Below are positions 25,857 through 32,487 of a stretch of DNA of 64,000 bases, in pieces. The stretch spans positions 558,001 to 622,000 of the forward strand of contig JADJXP010000002.1 in the NCBI GenBank assembly GCA_016715795.1, in the 5' to 3' direction. The stretch comes from Chloracidobacterium sp. (GTDB lineage: Bacteria; Acidobacteriota; Blastocatellia; Pyrinomonadales; Pyrinomonadaceae). Each line of letters begins with the position of its first letter. Positions within the stretch are counted from its first letter, which is position 1. The translations under genes and the position numbers were made by a program. A model generated the notes under the pieces. It worked only from the letters and a program-made list of their open reading frames with translations, had not been told where the DNA came from and searched no databases.

Positions 25857-26744
25857 ATGCCCGACCTGGACAGATTTCTTGTTGACGTTCGACTTGCCGT
25901 TGAATCGGCTCTCGATGGGATCGTTCCTGCATCTGTGGAACAACCGACACGCCTGCATGAGGCCATCCGCTGGAGCCTCTTCGCGGGCGGTAAGCGTGTC
26001 CGGCCGGCGATCGTCATTGCGGTGGGAGAGACGTTTGCGGCCGAGCGAGATGTCTTGGTCAAAACCGCTGCGGCAGTCGAGATGATCCATACGTATTCGC
26101 TGATCCATGACGATCTGCCGGCGATGGACGACGACGACCTACGACGGGGCCGAGCGACATGTCATAAGCAGTTTGACGAGGCGACGGCAATTCTCGCAGG
26201 TGACGTGCTGCAAACATTGGCGTTCAAGAACATCGCCGATGACGCCGGATTGACGACAGACGTGCGTGTTCAACTCGTCTCGCTCTTGGCCTCGGCGTCG
26301 GGCACGCCCGACGGAATGGTCGCCGGACAGCAGCTTGACCTTGACGCGGAAGGTAAGGGCCTCGGCCTCGATGAGATCCGCTCCATTCATCGCCGCAAGA
26401 CGGGAGCTCTCATCTCAGCGTCGGCACGAGCGGGGGCGATCATCGGCAATGCGTCAGAACAGGACATGATCGCGATCGGCGAATACGCGGATAAGCTCGG
26501 CCTGTTATTTCAGGTCACCGACGACCTGCTCGATGTTACGCAATCGACCGAGGGCCTCGGCAAGACCGCCGGAAAAGACAGGACCGCTAAAAAGGCCACG
26601 TATCCATCCCTGCTTGGCATCGACAGGACCATGGTCGTGATCGAGACGATACGTTCGGAGGCCTGCCGCGCTCTCGATGCAATTGGCCGCGACGCATCGC
26701 TGCTTAGATCACTTGCCGGACATGTTGCAGGCCGCACCAAATAG
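25857..26744 (+). CDS. ispA: Farnesyl/geranyl diphosphate synthase (polyprenyl synthetase)
   Basis: Condenses isopentenyl diphosphate with allylic diphosphates. The 295 residues contain SLFAGGKRVRPAIVIAVGE, the first aspartate-rich motif DDLPAMDDDDLRRG (D85 onward) with magnesium-binding aspartates, the GDVLQTLAF helix, and the second motif QVTDDLLDV. Length and the two-residue insertion in the first motif match bacterial IspA-type enzymes. Chain length is not certain from sequence alone (C15 most likely). The exosortase gene follows 56 bp later in the same direction. Confidence 0.93.
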   Translation: MPDLDRFLVDVRLAVESALDGIVPASVEQPTRLHEAIRWSLFAGGKRVRPAIVIAVGETFAAERDVLVKTAAAVEMIHTYSLIHDDLPAMDDDDLRRGRATCHKQFDEATAILAGDVLQTLAFKNIADDAGLTTDVRVQLVSLLASASGTPDGMVAGQQLDLDAEGKGLGLDEIRSIHRRKTGALISASARAGAIIGNASEQDMIAIGEYADKLGLLFQVTDDLLDVTQSTEGLGKTAGKDRTAKKATYPSLLGIDRTMVVIETIRSEACRALDAIGRDASLLRSLAGHVAGRTK

Positions 26745-26800
26745 CTGTATCCGGAAGGAAATTCCGCTCGATTAGCCGTTTTCTGCTCTCTTCGATACCG

Positions 26801-28372
26801 ATGATCAACTATCGGCAAAACTTAGCTTCGCTTTTGCTCATCGCCCTCGCGTTCGGCTTCCTCTACGCGTCGGTGATGACGAAGCTCGGTGTCGATTGGT
26901 GGTCGGACGAGAACTACTCGCACGGCCTCTTAGTCCCGTTTGTGATCGGTCTGATCGTTTGGCGCGAATGGGATTCGATCAAAACCGCAGCCGGCCACGG
27001 CTCGATCGTGTTTGGCGGTGGAATGGTCGTAATCGCTGTCCTGCTCCTGATCGCCGGAACGCTCGGAGCAGAGCTCTTTACACAGCGAATCTCGATGGTC
27101 ATGATGCTTGCCGGGCTGGCCGTCTATTTCCACGGCCTGCGGCTGCTGAATCTGCTCGCGGTGCCGTTCGCTCTGCTGCTGTTGGCCATTCCGATACCGC
27201 AGATCGTCTTTAACCGCATCGCGTTTCCTCTGCAGATATGGGCGTCGCAGATGGCCGTCTGGGGAATTCGACTTTTCGAGGTGCCGACGCTCCGCAAAGG
27301 CAACGTGATCGAGATCCTGCCACGCGGCTCGATGCAGACGATCTCGCTCGAGGTCGTCGAGGCCTGCAGCGGCATCCGGAGCCTGATGACGCTGGTCACG
27401 CTCGCATTGATCTTGGCCTATTTCACGCGACGAAGTGAAGGCGGCCGATTGGGGAATCTCTCATCGCCTGACCTCTTGCGCGCCTTCGCCTTGATGGTGC
27501 TGGCAGTGCCGATCGCGGTTTTGACCAACGCTGCTCGCGTCACGGCGACCGGCGTTCTGACCTACTATTACGGCAAGCAGGCTACGGAGGGCTCGTGGCA
27601 TGACCTATCAGGGTGGCTCGTGTATGTCACGGCCCTAGCATTACTGCTGGCCGCTAACTACCTGCTCATAAAGATATTTCGATCCGGGACAAGCGGCGAA
27701 AAGTCCGCCACACATACCGCACGGGCGAGCGTCAGGCCTATGCCGATCCTGCCCGTGATCGTTCTGCTCGTTGCCGCCGGCGCGGCCGTGAACTGGTTCG
27801 CGTTTCGCAGCGAAGCCACTCCGTCTCGCCGCAGCCTGGCGGAACTGCCCGCGACGCTCGGCGATTGGCGGCAGAAGGGAAGCGAGTTCCGTTTTGACAC
27901 GGGCGTCGAGAGCGTGCTTAAGACGACCGATTATACTATGCGAGAATACACGTTGCCCGACGGCCGTATCGCGAATATCTACGTCGGCTACTACGGCTCG
28001 CAGCGGACCGGAGCGACGTATCACAGCCCGCAAAACTGCCTGCCCGGTGCCGGCTGGGTGATGACCGACCCGCAATACATCGGCATCACGACGCCCGACG
28101 GCCGCCACTTCCGGGCCAACCGTTATACCCTCGAAAACGGCCCCTACAAAGAGGTGATGATCTACTGGTATCAAGGCCGCGGCCGCACCGAAGCCAGCGA
28201 ATACACCGACAAACTCAACACCATCTGGGACAGCGTCACCAGAAGCCGCACCGACGGTGCCCTCGTCCGCGTAATGACGAGCGTCGGCGGCGACGAAGCC
28301 GCTTCCATCCAAGCGGCCAAAGACCTGTCCGCATCCCTCGCCGCAGCCCTATCGCCCTATGTCCCTGAGTAG
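26801..28372 (+). CDS. Exosortase fused to an EpsI domain
   Basis: A membrane transpeptidase-like protein that processes C-terminal sorting signals; 523 residues. The first 300 residues are about eight hydrophobic helices with the catalytic set: Cys189 in VEACSGIRSL, Arg246 in LTNAARVTATG, and His267 in GSWHDLSGW. From about residue 325 an EpsI domain follows (LAELPATLGDWRQKG, YYGSQRTGATYHSPQNCLPG). Exosortase-EpsI fusions are known in systems tied to exopolysaccharide and PEP-CTERM-like export. No substrate with an obvious C-terminal sorting motif, and no polysaccharide cluster, is seen in this window. Confidence 0.92.
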   Translation: MINYRQNLASLLLIALAFGFLYASVMTKLGVDWWSDENYSHGLLVPFVIGLIVWREWDSIKTAAGHGSIVFGGGMVVIAVLLLIAGTLGAELFTQRISMVMMLAGLAVYFHGLRLLNLLAVPFALLLLAIPIPQIVFNRIAFPLQIWASQMAVWGIRLFEVPTLRKGNVIEILPRGSMQTISLEVVEACSGIRSLMTLVTLALILAYFTRRSEGGRLGNLSSPDLLRAFALMVLAVPIAVLTNAARVTATGVLTYYYGKQATEGSWHDLSGWLVYVTALALLLAANYLLIKIFRSGTSGEKSATHTARASVRPMPILPVIVLLVAAGAAVNWFAFRSEATPSRRSLAELPATLGDWRQKGSEFRFDTGVESVLKTTDYTMREYTLPDGRIANIYVGYYGSQRTGATYHSPQNCLPGAGWVMTDPQYIGITTPDGRHFRANRYTLENGPYKEVMIYWYQGRGRTEASEYTDKLNTIWDSVTRSRTDGALVRVMTSVGGDEAASIQAAKDLSASLAAALSPYVPE

Positions 28373-28397
28373 GATCTGCTGATTGAATCGCCATGAG

Positions 28398-30035
28398 TCA
28401 GGGCTTTCCGGCTGAGTTGCTGTTAGTATCGGCGACAGCAGTCTGCTGTTCGGTTTCTTTTGCCTTTTGCTCGGGGGTTTCCCATCCGGCGCGTTTTAGA
28501 AGTTCAACGGCGAAACGGATCGGGACGGCCATGTTGGCGGCGGTGTTTTCCGTAAAAACGCCGAAATTGACGCCGATGACCTTGCCGGCTTGCCCAAATA
28601 GCGGCGCCCCTGAGCCGCCTTCCGCGGTCTTAGCATCGTGGACTATGCGGTTCATGTCGAGGTCAGTGATCAGCCCTTGCGTCGTAAGCGGAACTATCTT
28701 TTGCGACTGTGCGAGAAAATTGATCAGGTTCTGGCGCGAGTTCCCGAATCGTTGGTTTATTGACTTTGCCGTGTCGTCATCGACCATCGCTAATAGACGG
28801 TCGGCGCCGCTCGGGTAGCCCATTGAGACTACCGTCTTGCCGATCGCGGCCGATGTTGAATCTTCGTCGAGCGGTATTGGCGGCACCTCGGTTGGCACCA
28901 TTTGCGGATCGATAGTACCGACCGCGACGTCCTCCTTCGCGCCCAACTGCCGGACCCTGAGCGGGAACGGCTGTGCAAAATTCGGGAAGTAAACAACGAG
29001 CCGTTTGACACGGGCTCGGCCATTGGCGACGCGCATCATCTGCTTGACGTTGTCGTCCTCTTGCCACGGCTGGACGACGTGCCGGTTGGTGACGATATAG
29101 CCGCCGCCGACGTGAAAGCCGGTCCCGATAAAATCATATTCCACCGGCGAACCGTTGCCTTCGGTCGTGAGCCCGATCTGAGGCGGCATTGCCGGTGCTG
29201 ACGGATCTTCTGATTCGCTCGGCTCGAACGGATTGGGCCGGAACGCCTGCGGGTCGGCGTAGCGCAGCACCTTGCCGCTGCGCTTATCGACGAGGTCGTA
29301 AACACCGACGATCAGGCCGACGGCGTTGCCGTATTCGACCCGCAGCGTCGGTGCGAGCGAGACGGTCTTCATCAGGTCTTTGTTCGTCTTATCAAGCTCA
29401 CCGAGCTGGTCGCTCGTCTGGCCGAGCTTGTCCTCGAGTCGTTTGATGATGTCGGCCTGAAGCTCTGCCTGATGACGGCTCTCGCGAAGCTCACGGTTGA
29501 CCGCAAAGCCGATATACAGCACGCCCGTGATAAAGGCGACGATCAGTACAAGCGCGATCAGCTTTGTCGTCCATGATATCTCGCGGCCGAGTTCGCGGAC
29601 AAATTCTTTTAGGAATGCCTTAGCGTCATCGCGTTTGGCGGAAGTCGCCGATTCAAGGGCAGCATCCTCGATAAAACGCGATATATGCGGCGTTTCGCGG
29701 TTTGTGCGGATCAGAGACGAGCGTTGTTCGAGTGAAAAGAACGAGAACGACACGTTCGCATCGGGAATCGCGATCACATCGCCGTCGCTGATCGCTATAA
29801 AGCGTCGCAGCGGATTTTCATTGACGCGCAGGCCGAGCTTCTCGTCAAAATCGACGATGCGGTAGGCCCCGTCAGCATTCTCTAGACTGAACCAATCGCC
29901 GTTCCCATCCAGGCCGGGCATCTGTATCTGCAGATCGGCAGTCTCGCCGGAGCCTATGCGAATCCGCTCCTGCGAGAAGTATTCCGTCCGCTTCTCGCTA
30001 CCCGCTGTGATGTGGATGATAATGCCTGATGCCAT
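28398..30035 (-). CDS. FHA-domain membrane protein with a periplasmic trypsin-like protease domain
   Basis: A 545-residue chimaera. An N-terminal FHA domain (residues about 5-100, RIRIGSGETADLQIQMPG and RVNENPLRRFI) should face the cytoplasm and bind phosphothreonine. A single transmembrane helix follows (about 157-178) and then a coiled coil (about 180-225). The S1C-like protease domain has TGFHVGGGYIVTNRHVVQPW (His), KEDVAVGTID (Asp) and EGGSGAPLFGQAGKVIGV (Ser), so all triad residues look present. The layout suggests a transmembrane signal or protease-control device linking Ser/Thr kinase activity inside to proteolysis outside. Convergent with the exosortase gene. Confidence 0.88.
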   Translation of the reverse strand: MASGIIIHITAGSEKRTEYFSQERIRIGSGETADLQIQMPGLDGNGDWFSLENADGAYRIVDFDEKLGLRVNENPLRRFIAISDGDVIAIPDANVSFSFFSLEQRSSLIRTNRETPHISRFIEDAALESATSAKRDDAKAFLKEFVRELGREISWTTKLIALVLIVAFITGVLYIGFAVNRELRESRHQAELQADIIKRLEDKLGQTSDQLGELDKTNKDLMKTVSLAPTLRVEYGNAVGLIVGVYDLVDKRSGKVLRYADPQAFRPNPFEPSESEDPSAPAMPPQIGLTTEGNGSPVEYDFIGTGFHVGGGYIVTNRHVVQPWQEDDNVKQMMRVANGRARVKRLVVYFPNFAQPFPLRVRQLGAKEDVAVGTIDPQMVPTEVPPIPLDEDSTSAAIGKTVVSMGYPSGADRLLAMVDDDTAKSINQRFGNSRQNLINFLAQSQKIVPLTTQGLITDLDMNRIVHDAKTAEGGSGAPLFGQAGKVIGVNFGVFTENTAANMAVPIRFAVELLKRAGWETPEQKAKETEQQTAVADTNSNSAGKP

Positions 30036-30041
30036 CTACGT

Positions 30042-30127
30042 AAATGGTAAATGGTAAATGGTGAATGGTAAATAAGAAACTTAGATCGTCGGTCTCATTT
30101 ACCATTCAGCGTTCACCGTTTACCATT
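30042..30127. repeat. Word-repeat hairpin in the divergent FHA-protease/ferredoxin intergenic region
   Basis: The left arm (30042-30073) consists of tandem AAATGGT/GAATGGT words and the right arm (30097-30127) of their complement ATTTACC/GTTTACC, with a 23-nt loop. It fills the 97-bp divergent intergenic space and ends 5 bp before the GTG start of the ferredoxin-like gene. It could therefore affect translation of that gene. Confidence 0.8.
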
Positions 30128-30132
30128 GTTTT

Positions 30133-30534
30133 GTGCCCAAGCCGAAGTTCATCACCGACCGCAACAAGCTTGAAAAGCTCGCACCGATGCTTAAGGCGCC
30201 GATAAAGCGGCAGGTCTTTGTCTGCACCGGCGAGTCCTGCTCGAAAGTCGGCGGCCGCGAAGTGATGGCCGAATTCGACCGTATTCTGGTCGAAAAGAAC
30301 CTCCGTCAAGGCAAGGAATCAAAAGGCCGCAACCCAATGGGCACCTGCGTCCTCACCGAATGCGGCTCGATCGGCTTCTGCTCCATCGGCACCGCCGTCA
30401 TGGTCTATCCCGACGGCACGATGTATGGGCAAGTTCAGCCTGACGATGTGAAGGAGATCGTCGAGGAGCATTTGGAGAAGGGAAATGTTGTTGAGAGATT
30501 GGCGTTGATGGAATTGTCAGTAGCCCGCACGTAA
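30133..30534 (+). CDS. Thioredoxin-like [2Fe-2S] ferredoxin (COG3411)
   Basis: A 133-residue protein with the four-Cys pattern of thioredoxin-like [2Fe-2S] proteins: CTGESCSKVGG followed by CVLTECGSIGFC, then GTAVMVYPDGTMYGQVQPDD typical of COG3411. Expected role is electron transfer; partner unknown. It starts with GTG (MPKPKFITDRNKLEK). The final SVART and TAA stop lie inside the repeat arm at 30517-30545, so its C-terminus was probably altered by insertion of a palindromic element. A degenerate fragment of a related gene follows at 30615. Confidence 0.85.
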   Translation: MPKPKFITDRNKLEKLAPMLKAPIKRQVFVCTGESCSKVGGREVMAEFDRILVEKNLRQGKESKGRNPMGTCVLTECGSIGFCSIGTAVMVYPDGTMYGQVQPDDVKEIVEEHLEKGNVVERLALMELSVART

Positions 30535-30611
30535 GTAAGGCTCAACATTGCCGACCATCGCGCGTTGAGTAACCGCGTAACTTGAGCCCTTACTTACGTG
30601 CGGGCTACTGA
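30517..30611. repeat. Palindromic element (family 3) supplying the ferredoxin stop codon
   Basis: Arms 30517-30545 and 30582-30611 are an inverted repeat of about 29 nt with a 36-nt loop. The left arm contains the TAA stop (30532-30534) of the ferredoxin gene. The same 21-nt core occurs inside the xdhA coding region (8861-8881). Confidence 0.82.
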
Positions 30612-30614
30612 CAC

Positions 30615-30659
30615 GTCGGCACCGCGGTCATGGTCTAGCCCGACGGCAAACTCTACTGT
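30615..30659 (+). pseudogene. Remnant of a ferredoxin-gene 3' segment
   Basis: Translated in the plus direction this reads VGTAVMV, a TAG stop, then PDGKLYC. It matches IGTAVMVYPDGTMYG of the gene just upstream (30384-30431), with about 31 of 35 bases identical at its start. It begins 3 nt after the palindromic element ends. It is a non-functional fragment, either a tandem duplication or a relic of the gene's former 3' end before the element arrived. Confidence 0.65.
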
Positions 30660-30671
30660 CGTCAGATAATG

Positions 30672-30968
30672 CTATGGCGTCCTTTCGAAAAGAACCTTGA
30701 ACTCGTTAGTGTTATGCCAAGATCGTGCTCCTTGTCCAAGCCTGGTAGCTTCTACATATATCCAACCGTTAGACCCAATTTTTAGAACTTTCCAGCGTAC
30801 ATCGCAATTGTGACATTCCGAGTATTCTTTGCCGACTTGAATAAACGAAGGGGCCGGATCCGCAAGGGCAGTCCGCTCTATTGGTGTGTCAATCATCGTG
30901 AAGATATGGATTGACAGTAGCAAGGCGATTACCAACAGAAGTATTTTCGCAAATCGATCAATTTTCAT
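30672..30968 (-). CDS. Small membrane-anchored or exported protein, unknown
   Basis: A 98-residue protein starting MKIDRFAKILLLVIALLLSI, a signal anchor, followed by a short exported domain with CHNCDVRWKVLKI and WIYVEATRLGQ. The CxxC pair could bind metal or form a disulfide. A good ribosome site (TTAGGAGAGTC) precedes the ATG at 30968, which argues for this start over an 11-residue longer one. It is the last gene in the string downstream of pntB, beginning 59 bp after the outermost copy of the pntB 3' end. I do not recognise the family. Confidence 0.6.
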   Translation of the reverse strand: MKIDRFAKILLLVIALLLSIHIFTMIDTPIERTALADPAPSFIQVGKEYSECHNCDVRWKVLKIGSNGWIYVEATRLGQGARSWHNTNEFKVLFERTP

Positions 30969-31026
30969 TGTGACTCTCCTAATTGTGAAGACCGTCTCCA
31001 AAGTAAAAGCAAAAAAGGTTGCGTGC

Positions 31027-31086
31027 TCACCCTCGCATCGCCGTCAGTATCTCATCCACAACCTTCTTCGCGTCGCCGAAGAGCAT
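31027..31086 (-). pseudogene. Second extra copy of the pntB 3' end (60 bp)
   Basis: The minus strand encodes MLFGDAKKVVDEILTAMRG and a TGA stop, identical in protein to the end of PntB, but only 52 of 60 bases match the true pntB 3' end; most differences are synonymous. It begins 3 bp after the vapC stop codon. No other pntB sequence precedes it. It may mark a former or alternative 3' end of pntB displaced by cassette insertion. Confidence 0.88.
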
Positions 31087-31089
31087 TAC

Positions 31090-31485
31090 TTAAGGAATTA
31101 CAAATACTCCCGGAATCTTTTCGTCGAGCGTCGCCAAGACGCAGCCATTTTCTTTTGCGAGTTCAACAAGATGACCGTCGGTCGTATGCTTTGCGGCGTT
31201 TACCCAAGCGGGAAGTTTGGATGCATCGTGATCATCCGATATGAAACTGAACTCATAAACGTCCGACTCTTTCAAGCTTGCCAATAGTTCTTTCGCTTGC
31301 GAAACGCTCGTACCGTAGACCTGAGACATGATTCGGACAAATCCGAGCTCACATATCGCCGTTGTCGCGAATTCAGCCTTGTCTTCACGAGCCAGGTTGG
31401 CTGCCCACTCCGCCACGCGAACGTAGAATTGGTGTCCCTCATGACCGAAAGCAACTAGTGTGTTTACATCGAGGAGAAATCTCAT
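31090..31485 (-). CDS. vapC: PIN-domain toxin (VapC type)
   Basis: A 131-residue PIN-domain ribonuclease. The acidic metal-binding residues are visible: Asp6 in MRFLLDVNTLVAFGHE, Glu46 in AICELGF, Asp103 in KHTTDGHLVELA, and Asp121 in LATLDEKI. Length is typical for VapC. It overlaps the antitoxin gene upstream by 4 bp, the normal toxin-antitoxin arrangement. Its stop codon is 3 bp from a duplicated pntB 3' end. RNA target unknown. Confidence 0.92.
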   Translation of the reverse strand: MRFLLDVNTLVAFGHEGHQFYVRVAEWAANLAREDKAEFATTAICELGFVRIMSQVYGTSVSQAKELLASLKESDVYEFSFISDDHDASKLPAWVNAAKHTTDGHLVELAKENGCVLATLDEKIPGVFVIP

Positions 31486-31739
31486 GGGAAATCGGAAAGC
31501 AATTCCGCGACCATTTCACTTGTCAAGGTTGGGGCATTAGGACCAGACGTCAGGACCGGAAGTCCCGTAATCGGACTGGTTATGATGCGGGTTTCGAACT
31601 TTGGCTTACGTTTTGGCGAAAGGACGATATTTCCGTTCAGTGAATTCGCCGTCAACTTGTCACCGTCCTTGATGCCCAACTTCTTCCGAAGTGAGGCCGG
31701 TAACACGACTTTCCCATTTTCTGACACCGTAGTTTCCAT
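31482..31739 (-). CDS. vapB: AbrB/SpoVT-like antitoxin (VapB type)
   Basis: An 85-residue protein whose first 50 residues are a swapped-hairpin AbrB DNA-binding domain: VSENGKVVLPASLRKKLGIK followed by DGDKLTANSLNGNIVLSPKR. The C-terminal tail (TLTSEMVAELLSDFP) would wrap and neutralise VapC. It starts 21 bp after a duplicated pntB 3' end (31761-31820), and its coding end overlaps the vapC start. Such antitoxins normally autorepress their own promoter, which must lie within or next to the pntB copy. Confidence 0.9.
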   Translation of the reverse strand: METTVSENGKVVLPASLRKKLGIKDGDKLTANSLNGNIVLSPKRKPKFETRIITSPITGLPVLTSGPNAPTLTSEMVAELLSDFP

Positions 31740-31760
31740 AAATGTAGTCTATCACCATCG

Positions 31761-31820
31761 TCAACCCCTCGTCACCATGAGTATCTCATCCACAACCTTC
31801 TTTGCGTCGCCGAAGAGCAT
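31761..31820 (-). pseudogene. First extra copy of the pntB 3' end (60 bp)
   Basis: The minus strand encodes MLFGDAKKVVDEIL, then MVTRG and a TGA stop; PntB itself ends with the same first 14 residues and TAMRG. 50 of 60 bases match the real 3' end and 52 of 60 match the outer copy at 31027. It sits exactly between the DUF6883/DUF4926 pair and the vapBC pair. Confidence 0.88.
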
Positions 31821-31831
31821 CAACAATGGCT

Positions 31832-31878
31832 CCCCTCCTTACGAAGGAGGGGTGGCAGGCCCGACGTTTTTTGTCGGG
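31832..31878. repeat. Two short hairpins downstream of the DUF4926 gene
   Basis: A 9-bp stem with a 3-nt loop (31832-31852, CCCCTCCTT/AAGGAGGGG) is followed by a 6-bp stem (31860-31878, CCCGAC/GTCGGG) with a T-rich loop. They could end transcription of the DUF6883-DUF4926 pair. The sequence also has the look of a mobile intergenic hairpin. Confidence 0.55.
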
Positions 31879-31903
31879 GCTGACGTGCTTAGAAAAGAAC
31901 GGG

Positions 31904-32134
31904 TTATGCCGCCAGCTTCAAGCCTTCGCCTTGGTTGTGGAGCGCAATTATCTGATTGCTTTGTAGGGCAAATTGAGCGTAGGTCTCGCCATCATCGTCG
32001 CTGAACTCGACTTCGAAAACGTCCGGCGCGAGGAGTTCTACGACGGTTCCCACTTCGCCTCGATCAAGGTCTCTCTCGGGCATGTCTTCGAGCAAGGCCA
32101 CCGTGTCTAGCAGTTCAATCTGTTTCTTCTGCAT
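31904..32134 (-). CDS. DUF4926 small protein, probable antitoxin-type partner
   Basis: A 76-residue protein with the DUF4926 core: ELLDTVALLEDMPERDLDRG, EVGTVVELLAPDVFEVEFSD, and YAQFALQSNQIIALH, a small SH3-like beta barrel. It overlaps the DUF6883 gene upstream by 20 bp, the arrangement usually seen for these two families. They are often listed together as a toxin-antitoxin-like module, although biochemical proof is lacking as far as I know. Located in the cassette directly downstream of pntB. Confidence 0.82.
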   Translation of the reverse strand: MQKKQIELLDTVALLEDMPERDLDRGEVGTVVELLAPDVFEVEFSDDDGETYAQFALQSNQIIALHNQGEGLKLAA

Positions 32135-32480
32135 CTTGCCTCCTTTTCAGCACGTAGCAAGTCGTCAAACGCGGGAAGTCTTCGTCGGTTAGCACGATCC
32201 AGGTGCTGCGTACGGATGCCGTCCCTGCGGCCGTTGTCCACTCAAAATCTACCACAAATCGCTGTCCGTAAGCATCGTTTTCTCCCGTGACGGCCGATTC
32301 TGTGGTTCTGGCAATATCGAGTAGCTTTTCGCGCAGTTCGTCGGCATCTGCGACGGTTATTCCCAAAGCCGACGCAAAAACGCGGGCCTTATGTCTGCCG
32401 CGTGGATCGTCAGGGTTTAGACAGTATTCGGTCAGTTTGCGGATGTCTACAGTTGCGTTTTCTCCGTTTGGCAATCGCAT
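32115..32480 (-). CDS. DUF6883 protein, probable toxin-type partner
   Basis: A 121-residue protein with the DUF6883 pattern: RKLTEYCLNPDDPRGRHKAR, then a central helix, then YGQRFVVDFEWTTAAGTASV and RSTWIVLTDEDFPRLTTCYV. The conserved GxHKA and the terminal PRLxTCY strand are hallmarks. It starts 8 bp after the pntB stop, too close for its own promoter, so the module may be expressed by readthrough from pntB or from a promoter within the pntB 3' end. Function unproven. Confidence 0.8.
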   Translation of the reverse strand: MRLPNGENATVDIRKLTEYCLNPDDPRGRHKARVFASALGITVADADELREKLLDIARTTESAVTGENDAYGQRFVVDFEWTTAAGTASVRSTWIVLTDEDFPRLTTCYVLKRRQDAEETD

Positions 32481-32487
32481 CCGCTAC

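Noticed and set aside
31027..31086. A translated 19-residue peptide from the pntB 3'-end copy
   Set aside because: It starts with ATG but no ribosome site precedes it; better treated as a gene-end copy.
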